Of a stretch of 64,000 nucleotides of DNA, positions 51,919 to 60,131 are shown piece by piece (the stretch's first letter is position 1; every line of letters begins with the position of its first letter). The translations under genes were made by a program, and so were the position numbers. Source of the DNA: an uncultured Coriobacteriaceae bacterium (lineage in GTDB: Bacteria; Actinomycetota; Coriobacteriia; Coriobacteriales; Atopobiaceae). Location of the stretch: NCBI GenBank assembly GCA_948439405.1, contig CAOJNB010000001.1:1-64000 (forward strand). The letters run 5' to 3'. Below the pieces are notes generated by a model. It had not been told where the DNA came from. It saw only the letters and a list, made by a program, of their open reading frames with translations, and did not search any database.

Positions 51919-54900
51919 GAGGTCCTCCCCTCCCCGACGACCTGCCCGAAGGAGGGCACGATCGGGCGGTTCACGTGCTCGAGCATCTCCTGCGCCGGGC
52001 TCGAGAGGGCCCAGTCGCGGAAGACGTCGAACTCCTGGCGCAGGCGCATGCCCTCAAGGTAGCGGATGGAGCTCGTCAGCTGCACGCGCGCGGGCGAGCT
52101 CTCCGTGCGGATGCGGCGCGCCGAGCCGTAGCCCGAGGTCTCGAGCAGCCCGAGCTCCCGGAAGACGGAGATGCCGCACGACACGGTCCCCTCGTCCAGG
52201 CGGGTCGAGGGGTCCACGCCGAGGGCGGCGTCGGCGATGTCGGCGTTGGCCATCGAGAACGAGTCCTCCCCCGTCGATTGCGCGTGCCCGCGCCCCAGCG
52301 AGACGAGGGTGCGCCACAGCGTCGCCAGGTCGTCGCGCGAGGGCGCAGTCGAGGTGAGGATGCGCTCGTTGATGCGGGCGTCGCGCGCGCCGAACAGCAG
52401 GTGGATGGCGGCGGGGGCGCCGTCGCGGCCGGCCCGTCCGCTCATCTGGTTGAACTCGACCGCGTCGAAGGGCATGTGGTAGAGGACCACGTTGCGGATG
52501 TCGGGCAGGTTCACGCCCTCGCCGAAGGCGCTCGTCGAGACGATGCACGACAGCTCGCCGGCGCGGAAGGCGCGCTCGACGCGGGTGCGGTCGCAGCGCT
52601 TGAGGCCCGCGTTGTAGAAGGCGATGCGCTGGCCGAGGTCCGGGATGGCGTGGCGCAGCATGCGGGCGAGCACGACCGTCTGCTCCCGGGAGTTCACGTA
52701 GATGACCGTCTTCTCGCCCGACGCCACGATCGAGACGAGCGCCGCCTCGCGGTCGCGCGTCTCGCGGCCGTCCCGGACCCGCAGGTTCTCGCGGACGCTC
52801 GGGTCCACGACGACGTCGCCGGGCGCCACGCCGAGCAGGCCGCACACGTCGCGCGCGGCCTCGTCCGAGCAGGTGGCCGTGACCGCGAGGACCGTGGGGT
52901 CGCCCAGGGCCCGCAGGACCTGCGGCATGCTGCGGTAGGCGGTCCTGCCGCCGGCGGTGGCGCCCGCGGCGTGGTGCGCCTCGTCGACGACGACGAAGCC
53001 CACCCTCCCCGACTCGGCGAAGCGGTCGGCGTGGATGGCGAGGTACTCGGGGGTGGTGAGGACGATGTCGACCTGGCCGGAGCGCAGCTCGCACATGATC
53101 GCCTCGCGGGCGTCGCGCGGCGTCTCGCCGGTGAGCATGCGCACGCCGATGCCGAGGTTGGCCAGCGACTCCGCGAGGTGGAAGGACTGGTCGGTCACGA
53201 GGGCGCGCAGCGGGTAGACGAACACGCTCGCCCTCCCGCGGGCGATGGCCTCGCGGGCCGCGTGGACGTGGAAGACGAGCGACTTGCCGCGCCCGGTCGC
53301 CATCACGCACAGGCAGCTGCGCCCGGCGGCGAGCCGCTCGAGGGCGGCGGCCTGGGCGGGCAGGAGGGGCGCGTCGCCGATCATCGCGCGGCGGAGCTCG
53401 TCGGTGAGCTCGGCCTCGCCGAGCCCCGAGAGCCGCTCGCGCTCCTCGCGGCTCGCGTTGAGCTCGCGGCTGCCGATCGTGCCGGTGGCCCCGACGCGCT
53501 CCACGCGGACGTTGACCCCCATCGTCCGCTCGCCGCCGCCGGTGACCTCGAGCACGTGGGCGACGTAGCGGGTCCCGGCGTCCATGACGGGGGCGAGGGC
53601 CTCGGCGATCTGGCGCCGCAGGAAGCCCACCTGCTCGCCGGTGCCGCGGGCGAGGGCGATGGCGTTCGGGTCGCTCGGGTTGGACGGCTGGCGCGCCACG
53701 ACGAGGGCCTCGTCGCGCACGAGCTTGCCCACGACCTCCTGGCGCCCCTCGAACGAGACGCCCATGACCTTGGTGACGAAGCTCTCCGCCTCGGCGATGC
53801 CCTGGTACTCCCCGCGCGCCAGGATCTGGGGGACCTGGCCGAACAGGTCGTCGACGAGCGAGGGCGCGTCGGGGGGCGCGGCGGCGTCGGGGGTGCGGCG
53901 GATGACGTCGCGGACCATGAGCTGGACCTTCGTGCGGCCCTGCCAGGTCTCCACGACGGGCTCGAACACGAGGTCGACGGCCCCGCCGTAGCGGCTGAGC
54001 CGCTCGATGTCGGGGGCGTTGAACATGATCGCGGGAAGCGAGGACCTGCCGTCGGTGGCCTGGAAGCGCAGGTGGTTGTTGCGCGCGCCCACGCACGAGC
54101 AGGCGCGCATGGAGACGCCGGTGGCCGCGAGCAGCGGCTTGCGGTTCGCCTGGCCGAACGGCTGCATGATCTCGAGGGCGTCGACGGAGGTCATGCTGAT
54201 CTCGTCGAGGGAGACGACGGCGGCGACCTCCCCGCGGTCCTCGAAGTCCTCCGGGGGCAGCTGGGAGAGCACCTCCTCCATCCGCTCGCGGAAGGCGGGG
54301 ATGTTGGCTGCCTCGAGCGTGACGCCCACCGCGCCGGCGTGCCCGCCGAAGCGCATGAGCAGGTCCTGGCACTGCTCGACGACGTGGAAGAGGTCGATCT
54401 GGCCCACGGTGCGCCCCGAGCCCTTCGCGACGCCCTCGGAGACCGTGAACAGCAGGACGGGGACGTGGAAGCGGTTCACGAGGTGGCTCGCGACGATGCC
54501 CTTGACGCCCTCGTGCCACCCCTCGCCCGCCACGACGATGACCTTGCCGCCCTCGTAGGTGGACTCGGCCTGCGCCATCGCCTCGTTGGTGAGCTCGGCC
54601 TCGATCTCGCGCCGGTGGGAGTTGATCGTCTCCAGGCGCTCGGCGAGCGCGGTCGCCTCGGCGTAGTCGTCGCTCAGCAGCAGGTCGAAGGCGAGGTCGG
54701 ACTCGCCCATGCGCCCCGCGGCGTTCAGGCGCGGGATCAGGGAGAACGGCATCTGGTCGCTCGTGACGGAGGAGAGCTCGACGTCGGCGGCGGAGGCCAG
54801 GGCGCGGATGCCGGGACGCGCGCTGCGCCGCATGCGGGCGACGCCGTCGGCCACGAGCGCCCGGTTCTCCCCCTCGAGCGGCATCATGTCGGACACGGTG

Positions 54901-55598
54901 CCCAGGGCCGCGATGTCGGTGAAGCGGCGCCACAGGTCCTCGTCGCCCATGCGCCGCCCGAGCTCGCAGACGAGCTTGAGGGCGACGCCGGCGCCGGCGA
55001 GCTCGTGGGAGGGGCACGCCGGGTCGAGCTTGGGGTCCGCGACGGGAACGCCGCGCGGCACGAGGTTGCCGGGCTCGTGGTGGTCGGTCACGACGACGTC
55101 GATGCCGCGCGCGAGCAGCCCCTCCACCTCGCGGGCCGCGGAGATCCCGTTGTCCACCGTGACCACGAGGTCGGGGGCGCAGTCCTCGATCACGCGGTCG
55201 AGGGCGACCGGCGAGAGCCCGTAGCCCTCGTTGAAGCGGTTGGGGATGTAGGAGCGCACCTCCGCGCCGAGGTGGCGCAGCGCGAGCGTGAGCAGGCTGG
55301 CCGCCGTCATGCCGTCGACGTCGAAGTCGCCGAAGATCGCGATGCGCTCGCCGTCGCGCACGGCGCGCTCGACGCGGTCCGCGGCGGCGGGGAGGCCGGG
55401 GATGCGGGAGGGGTCGGCCCAGTCGCGCTCGAGCGAGGGGGTGAGGAAGGCCCGGACGGCGTCCGGGTCGCCCATCCCGCGGGCGGCGAGGACGCGCGCG
55501 ACGAGCGGCGCGCAGCCGACGGACTCGACGAGGCGCGCCTCGGACGCGGGGTCCGCGGGCAGGACGTCCCAGCGGGCGGACTCGTAGAGGCCGGCCAT
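51915..55598 (-). CDS. recJ: RecJ-HIRAN-RecQ fusion: ssDNA exonuclease joined to a DEAH helicase
   Basis: A 1227-residue protein, about twice the usual RecJ length. Residues 1-580 are RecJ: GDFDVDGMTAA near 78, TDHH near 172, GGHAGAVG near 415, then the OB-like nucleic-acid domain. Residues about 600-690 match a HIRAN domain (MGVSFEGRQEVV...NPSDPNAIALARG...QVGFLRRQIAEAL...VTGGG). Residues about 740-1100 are a RecQ-like superfamily 2 helicase: TGRGKS near 766, VVDEAHH near 868, VTATCSD, FGEGVNLPD near 1025 and QMSGRAGRDG near 1049. The last 120 residues match no RQC or HRDC domain I recognise. ATG 55598 chosen at the start of the RecJ fold. It would couple 5'-3' ssDNA resection with unwinding. 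Confidence 0.88.
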   Translation of the reverse strand: MAGLYESARWDVLPADPASEARLVESVGCAPLVARVLAARGMGDPDAVRAFLTPSLERDWADPSRIPGLPAAADRVERAVRDGERIAIFGDFDVDGMTAASLLTLALRHLGAEVRSYIPNRFNEGYGLSPVALDRVIEDCAPDLVVTVDNGISAAREVEGLLARGIDVVVTDHHEPGNLVPRGVPVADPKLDPACPSHELAGAGVALKLVCELGRRMGDEDLWRRFTDIAALGTVSDMMPLEGENRALVADGVARMRRSARPGIRALASAADVELSSVTSDQMPFSLIPRLNAAGRMGESDLAFDLLLSDDYAEATALAERLETINSHRREIEAELTNEAMAQAESTYEGGKVIVVAGEGWHEGVKGIVASHLVNRFHVPVLLFTVSEGVAKGSGRTVGQIDLFHVVEQCQDLLMRFGGHAGAVGVTLEAANIPAFRERMEEVLSQLPPEDFEDRGEVAAVVSLDEISMTSVDALEIMQPFGQANRKPLLAATGVSMRACSCVGARNNHLRFQATDGRSSLPAIMFNAPDIERLSRYGGAVDLVFEPVVETWQGRTKVQLMVRDVIRRTPDAAAPPDAPSLVDDLFGQVPQILARGEYQGIAEAESFVTKVMGVSFEGRQEVVGKLVRDEALVVARQPSNPSDPNAIALARGTGEQVGFLRRQIAEALAPVMDAGTRYVAHVLEVTGGGERTMGVNVRVERVGATGTIGSRELNASREERERLSGLGEAELTDELRRAMIGDAPLLPAQAAALERLAAGRSCLCVMATGRGKSLVFHVHAAREAIARGRASVFVYPLRALVTDQSFHLAESLANLGIGVRMLTGETPRDAREAIMCELRSGQVDIVLTTPEYLAIHADRFAESGRVGFVVVDEAHHAAGATAGGRTAYRSMPQVLRALGDPTVLAVTATCSDEAARDVCGLLGVAPGDVVVDPSVRENLRVRDGRETRDREAALVSIVASGEKTVIYVNSREQTVVLARMLRHAIPDLGQRIAFYNAGLKRCDRTRVERAFRAGELSCIVSTSAFGEGVNLPDIRNVVLYHMPFDAVEFNQMSGRAGRDGAPAAIHLLFGARDARINERILTSTAPSRDDLATLWRTLVSLGRGHAQSTGEDSFSMANADIADAALGVDPSTRLDEGTVSCGISVFRELGLLETSGYGSARRIRTESSPARVQLTSSIRYLEGMRLRQEFDVFRDWALSSPAQEMLEHVNRPIVPSFGQVVGEGRTS

Positions 55599-55599
55599 C

Positions 55600-57570
55600 C
55601 TACTCCCCCTCCCCGTCGCGCGGGCGGGACGGCACGGGAGCCGCGAGGGAGAGCGCCGCCCCGGCGAGCGGGACCGCGCCGGAGGCCGCCACGCCGGCGA
55701 CGCCGAGCGCGAGGCCCGCCCAGGCGAGCAGCGCAACCCAGGCGGCGGAGGCGAGCAGCGCGCAGGCCAGCGCCGCGGCCGCGGCGCGCGGCGAGAGCCA
55801 CACGCCGAGCCAGGCGAGGCCCACGAGGCAGGCGGCGAGCAGCGAGAGGCCCATGAGGGCGACGTCGTCGGCCGACCACGCGGCGCCGAGCACGGACACC
55901 GCGAAGCCGCCCCCGCCGATCCCCGTCGCGGAGGACGCGGCGGCGGCCAGGCCGCGGGCCTCGTCCTCCGAGGCGAGCGGGAGGTCGGCGAGGACGCCGT
56001 GGACGGCGTCCTGGGACGTCCCGCGCACGAGCGCGGAGCGCGCGCCCGCGTCCGCGAGGGCGTCCGCGACCTCCTCCGCGGAGGCCCCGGCCGCGTCGGG
56101 CGCCCAGACGCGCGCGCCGCCCGCCACCTCGGCGCCCACGGGCAGGCCGCGGAGCGCGACGCCCGCGACGCAGGCGACGGCGACCAGGGCCGCCGCGACG
56201 GCGAGCGCGCGCGGGGAGGCGGCCCGGGGCGCCGCCGGGACGGAGAGGCCCCACGCCGCCGGCACGCGCTCCCCCGGCCCCTGCGCCAGGAAGCGCATGA
56301 GGGGCACGCGGAGGAGGGCCGTGCAGAGGGCGTCGACCAGGACGCCGACGACGAGGGCCTCGCCCGCCGAGGCGAGCGGGCCGCCGAAGAGCGAGAGGGC
56401 GACGGCGCAGGCGAGCCAGACGGGCCCGTAGGCGCCCAGGTCCCGCAGGGCGCGCGACCCAGCGGCGAGCGAGGCCGCCTCGGGCGCCCTGCCGGCGGCG
56501 GACTCGGAGCGCAGGCGGGCGAGAAGGAGCGCGGAGGAGGCGAGCGAGAGCGCGCAGGCCGCGGCGACGCCGCCTGCTGCCGCCTGGTCGGCCGCGATGA
56601 CCCCGCGGCCCGCGAGCAGCGTGCAGAGGCCCGCCGTCGAGACGCCGCCGGCGACGGCGGCCGCGAGGGCGACCACGGCCATCGCGCGGTGGCGCGCGGC
56701 GAGGGCGGCCAGCGCGGCGACGGTGGCGGCGGCCAGCCCGACGCCGACCGCGGCGAGCGCGCCGGCGCCGGCGGCGGGCTCCGTGCGGTACGTCTGGTCG
56801 AGGGAGAGCGTGACGGGCGAGGTCCCGCCCGAGAGCATGCCGGCGAGCGCCGCCGCCTCCTGGGCGGAGGACGTCGTGAGGCTCACCTCGCCGTCCTCCA
56901 TGGCGTAGTACACCGTGGGCATGGCGGCGACCGTGCCGTCCACCACGACGGCGACCTGGCCGTAGGTGGTCGCGAGGTCGGCGGAGACGTCGGCGAACAG
57001 CTCGGCGCCCTCGTCGTCGAGGTGGATGGTGACCACGTGGTAGCCGCCCGTCTCGACCCAGTCCGCGCCCTCGACGCGCGAGCCGTCCATGAACGGCTCG
57101 TAGGTGCCCGGCTCGAGCGAGGCGCCGAGCGTTCCGGAGTTGAGCAGGGCCATCGCGTCCGCGTCGCCGATCGAGTCCGAGCGGACGAACTCGACCTCGC
57201 CGCGACCCCCGAGGGCCGCGACGACGGTGGCGGCGTCGTCGAGCGAGGAGGTCTCGACGGCCGCGGAGGAGGCTCCCTGCCGGCGGACCGTCGCGTCCGC
57301 GTCAAGGGAGCGGACGCGCTCGCGCAGCGCGGCGACGGCCTGGTCCATCTCCTCGTCGGAGGGGACCGCGCCGTCCTCGCCGGCGACGGCCGAGAGCACC
57401 ACGACGGTCGAGCCGTCGGGCGCGAGGGAGCCGAGCAGCGAGGGCAGCCCCTGGACGAGCGCCAGCGCGCACACCGCGCACAGCGCGGCCATCATCGCGA
57501 CCTGCAGGAGGTAGCCGCTCCGCTCCTCGCCCAGGCGTCGTCCCCTACCCGGTCCGTTCCTCTTCGCCAT
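55600..57570 (-). CDS. Divergent SecDF-like membrane protein
   Basis: A 656-residue protein in the secDF position (tgt, secDF, recJ, rel). One helix at residues 22-46 is followed by an external region of about 220 residues whose end matches the SecD P1 domain: VVVDGTVAAMPTVYYAMEDGEVSLTTSSAQEAAALAGMLSGGTSPVTL. A membrane domain then follows, including VGVLVDALCTALLRVPLMRFLA (the SecD/MMPL-type helix). A second external loop and a shorter set of helices make the SecF-like half. The sequence is highly alanine-rich and lacks clear SecF motifs, so it is a remodelled SecDF homologue whose role in protein export is uncertain. It ends 1 bp before recJ. Confidence 0.65.
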   Translation of the reverse strand: MAKRNGPGRGRRLGEERSGYLLQVAMMAALCAVCALALVQGLPSLLGSLAPDGSTVVVLSAVAGEDGAVPSDEEMDQAVAALRERVRSLDADATVRRQGASSAAVETSSLDDAATVVAALGGRGEVEFVRSDSIGDADAMALLNSGTLGASLEPGTYEPFMDGSRVEGADWVETGGYHVVTIHLDDEGAELFADVSADLATTYGQVAVVVDGTVAAMPTVYYAMEDGEVSLTTSSAQEAAALAGMLSGGTSPVTLSLDQTYRTEPAAGAGALAAVGVGLAAATVAALAALAARHRAMAVVALAAAVAGGVSTAGLCTLLAGRGVIAADQAAAGGVAAACALSLASSALLLARLRSESAAGRAPEAASLAAGSRALRDLGAYGPVWLACAVALSLFGGPLASAGEALVVGVLVDALCTALLRVPLMRFLAQGPGERVPAAWGLSVPAAPRAASPRALAVAAALVAVACVAGVALRGLPVGAEVAGGARVWAPDAAGASAEEVADALADAGARSALVRGTSQDAVHGVLADLPLASEDEARGLAAAASSATGIGGGGFAVSVLGAAWSADDVALMGLSLLAACLVGLAWLGVWLSPRAAAAALACALLASAAWVALLAWAGLALGVAGVAASGAVPLAGAALSLAAPVPSRPRDGEGE

Positions 57571-57635
57571 GGCTCACCCGCGCTCCCCGCGCGCGCCGGC
57601 AGGAGCGCGCGCCGTCAAGTTTTCTCAAGCTAATA

Positions 57636-57664
57636 AGTATACCCGTAGGGGAGCCGCGCCCGCG
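57636..57664 (-). promoter_or_regulatory. Possible promoter of the secDF-recJ-rel operon
   Basis: An AT-rich island (57617-57644) in the GC-rich 109-bp gap between tgt and the SecDF-like gene contains, on the minus strand, TATACT (57641-57636) as a -10 candidate; the -35 region is poor. A TCAAG-N5-TCAAG direct repeat (57615-57629, plus) lies within it. Confidence 0.35.
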
Positions 57665-57679
57665 CGCCGCCCGGGAGCG

Positions 57680-58822
57680 TCAGTAGTCCTCGCAGGCCTC
57701 CGACGCGAGCCAATCGGCCTCGAAGCGCGCGTACTCGCCCGCGAGTACCGCGGCGCGCGCCCGGCGCATGAGGTCGAGCAGGAAGAACACGTTGTGCTGC
57801 GAGAGCAGCACCGCGGCGCCCATCTCGCGCTGGCGCACGAGGTGGTGCAGGTAGGCGCGCGAGTAGCCGCGGCGGCACACCGGGCAGCCGCAGCGCTCGT
57901 CGAGCGGGCGGTCGTCCTCGCGGAAGCGCGCGTTGCGCAGGTTGAGGCGGCCCTCGCTCGAGAAGGCCGTGCCGGTGCGGGCGGTGCGCGTGGGCAGCAC
58001 GCAGTCGAACATGTCCACGCCGCAGGCGACCGCGCGCACGAGCGTGGTCGGGTTGCCCACGCCCATCAGGTAGCGGGGCTTGCCCTCGGGCATGTGCTCG
58101 GAGGCGAGCGGCGCGAGCGACTCGAACATGACGTCGTGCTCCTCGCCCACCGAGTAGCCGCCGATCCCGTAGCCCGGGAAGTCGCCGCACGACTCGAGGT
58201 GCGCGAGCGAGCGCAGGCGCAGCGACAGGTCCATGCCTCCCTGGACGATGCCGAAGAGCGCCTGGTCCTCCCTCGTGTGCGCGCGCCAGCAGCGCTCCGC
58301 CCAGCGGCTCGAGAGCTCGACGGAGCGCTCGAGGACGGCGCGCTCGACGGGATAGCCCACGCACTGGTCGAGCTGCATGCACACGTCCGAGCCGAGGGCC
58401 TGGGCGATCTCCATGTTGCGCTCGGGGGTCCAGGCGACGCGCGACCCGTCGTAGTCCACGGCGCGGAACTCCACCCCGTCGTCGCGGAACGTGAAGTGCT
58501 CGGAGAGGCTGAACGCCTGGAAGCCGCCCGAGTCCGTGAGCACGGGACGGTCCCAGCGCATGAAGCCGTGGACGCCGCCCAGCCGCTCCACGAGGCGCTC
58601 GCCGGGGCGCTGGGAGAGGTGGTAGGTGTTGGAGAGGATGATCTGGGCGCCGAGCTCCTCGAGCATCGGCGGGGTGAGCCCCTTGACGGCCGCCTTGGTG
58701 CCGACCGGCATGAACACCGGGGTCTCGACGTCGCCGTGGGCCGTGTGGAACACGCCGGCGCGCGCCGAGGTGCGCGGGTCGCGGGCCACCACGTCGAAGG
58801 TGAACAGCTCTGGCACGGTCAT
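57680..58822 (-). CDS. tgt: tRNA-guanine transglycosylase
   Basis: A 380-residue Tgt: TPVFMPVGTKAAVKGLTPPMLEELGAQIILSNTYHL near the start, VLTDSGGFQAFSL near 93 (catalytic Asp), GIVQGGMDLSLR near 212, GGYSVGE near 242, FDCVLPTRTARTGTAF near 290 (nucleophile Asp) and the zinc site CGCPVCRRGYSRAYLHHL near 330. It exchanges guanine 34 for preQ1 in GUN-anticodon tRNAs. The ATG at 58822 overlaps the stop of the upstream degenerate HAD gene (ATGA). queA and queH for the next steps lie 2.6 kb away. Confidence 0.95.
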   Translation of the reverse strand: MTVPELFTFDVVARDPRTSARAGVFHTAHGDVETPVFMPVGTKAAVKGLTPPMLEELGAQIILSNTYHLSQRPGERLVERLGGVHGFMRWDRPVLTDSGGFQAFSLSEHFTFRDDGVEFRAVDYDGSRVAWTPERNMEIAQALGSDVCMQLDQCVGYPVERAVLERSVELSSRWAERCWRAHTREDQALFGIVQGGMDLSLRLRSLAHLESCGDFPGYGIGGYSVGEEHDVMFESLAPLASEHMPEGKPRYLMGVGNPTTLVRAVACGVDMFDCVLPTRTARTGTAFSSEGRLNLRNARFREDDRPLDERCGCPVCRRGYSRAYLHHLVRQREMGAAVLLSQHNVFFLLDLMRRARAAVLAGEYARFEADWLASEACEDY

Positions 58823-59706
58823 CCCTTCCCTCCTGGTTCCTCCGCCGCGAGCTCCTCCGCGAGCGCCACGGCTCCGCGGGGCCCGTCGGCGACGAGCGTG
58901 CGGTCCGCCTCGTCGGCGAGCCCCTCCTCGCCGCCGGCGGGCTCGGCGCCCACCACGGCGACGACGCGCCCCTCGGCGACCCCGAGGTGCCGCCTGAGCG
59001 CGCGGGCAGAGGCCGCGTGGCCCGCCGAGCCCGAGCTCACCCGGAGGCCCGCCTCGCCCGTCCTCCGGCACGCGAGCCCGCGATGGAGCAGCAGCACCGT
59101 CGCGGCGCGGTCGCGGGCCTCCCGGTCCGCGAAGGTCGCCTCGAGCCCGAGGACCGGCACGTCCCCCTCCTCGAGCTCGCGCACGAGCAGGGAGGCCGAG
59201 CGTACCGGCCAGCTGCCGCGGGCGGGTGCCATCGAGCGCCCCACCGCCGCGAGCACCCGCAGCGGGGCCGCGGGCGCGTGCGAGCGGTAGAGGGGCTCGG
59301 CGACCTCGAAGTAGGCCCCGTCGGGCGTCAGGACCCGCCAGGCGGGACGCAGCTCGGCGAGGCGCGAGAGCGCCTCGAGGGCGCGGGTATGGGAGAGCGG
59401 GCGGGAGGCGAGCTCCCTGAGCGTCCTCGCGCGCAGCAGCAGGGCGCCGCCCGCGCAGGAGAGCCAGCCCGACGCGCGGCGGCCCGTCATGGGGGCCGGC
59501 AGCGTCGCCGGCACCCCGTCGACGCACAGGCAGGTTCGCCAGCCCGCGCGCCTCAGCCGAACGAGGGCCTCCGCCGCATCCCCGGAGACGCCGCGGCGGG
59601 CGTCGACGAGGCGGGAGGAGGCCCCGAACAAGACGAGCCCGACGCCTTGCGGCGTGCGGGCCTCCGTCTCGCGTGCTATGCGGTCGTGTGGGAGGCTACT
59701 CGCCAA
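58819..59706 (-). CDS. HAD-like protein without catalytic residues
   Basis: About 295 residues that look like a Cof-type HAD phosphatase worn down in all active-site motifs. Motif I is replaced by LVLFGASSRLVDARRG (no DxD); the middle resembles a cap domain (CAGGALLLRARTLRELA); the usual lysine is missing; and the GDxxND region reads VVAVVGAEPAGGEEGLADEADRTLVADGPRGAVALAEEL. The overall length and the placement of the LGVAEGRVVAVVG strand still fit the fold. It overlaps both neighbours (HPr by 11 bp, tgt by 4 bp). The start (TTG 59706) is uncertain, since no ATG or GTG with an RBS lies near. It could be a binding or regulatory protein, or a decaying gene. Confidence 0.6.
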   Translation of the reverse strand: MASSLPHDRIARETEARTPQGVGLVLFGASSRLVDARRGVSGDAAEALVRLRRAGWRTCLCVDGVPATLPAPMTGRRASGWLSCAGGALLLRARTLRELASRPLSHTRALEALSRLAELRPAWRVLTPDGAYFEVAEPLYRSHAPAAPLRVLAAVGRSMAPARGSWPVRSASLLVRELEEGDVPVLGLEATFADREARDRAATVLLLHRGLACRRTGEAGLRVSSGSAGHAASARALRRHLGVAEGRVVAVVGAEPAGGEEGLADEADRTLVADGPRGAVALAEELAAEEPGGKG

Positions 59707-59968
59707 GGCCGCTGTCGACCAGGGCGACCAGGGCGTCGAGGGCCTCCTGCTCGTCCTCGCCGTCGCAGGTGATCTCGACGACGGTGCCGGTGCCGAGGCC
59801 GGCGGCGAGCAGCATCATGATCGACTTGGCGTTGGTGGGGGGCACGTCCTTGTCGACGTTCTTGATGGTGACCTTGCTCTTGAACTTCTTGGCCTCGGCG
59901 ACGAAGGTCGAGGCGGGGCGGGCGTGGAGGCCGGTGGCGTTCACGATCGTCGTCTGCTTGGAAACCAT
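59696..59968 (-). CDS. ptsH: Phosphocarrier protein HPr
   Basis: A 90-residue HPr. The PEP-phosphorylated histidine lies in ATGLHARPAS (residue 15 area) and the HPr-kinase type serine in NAKSIMMLLAAG near residue 48. It carries phosphate from enzyme I to sugar-specific PTS components. No other PTS gene is in the window. GAGAAGGAGC precedes the ATG. Confidence 0.96.
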   Translation of the reverse strand: MVSKQTTIVNATGLHARPASTFVAEAKKFKSKVTIKNVDKDVPPTNAKSIMMLLAAGLGTGTVVEITCDGEDEQEALDALVALVDSGLGE

Positions 59969-60131
59969 GGCGTGCTCCTTCTCCTGTGACGGCCAAGTCG
60001 GGCCGGTTCAACGTGATACGCGTAATGATAGCGAAAAGCCCTCGGCGGGGGCCAACCGTCCGCGCGACTGGCTACCATGGTGTCCATGGACACATCCGCC
60101 CGCGCGAGGGCGTGCACCCGAGGAGGAAGCC

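Noticed and set aside
51975-55856. A 1293-residue plus-strand open frame opposite recJ-recQ
   Set aside because: It is the antisense frame of a well-supported gene in a very GC-rich genome. No domain pattern, and composition typical of a shadow.
58819-59706. Frameshifted pseudogene
   Set aside because: The frame is open throughout with tight overlaps at both ends, so there is no sign of disruption; loss of motifs alone was treated as functional divergence.
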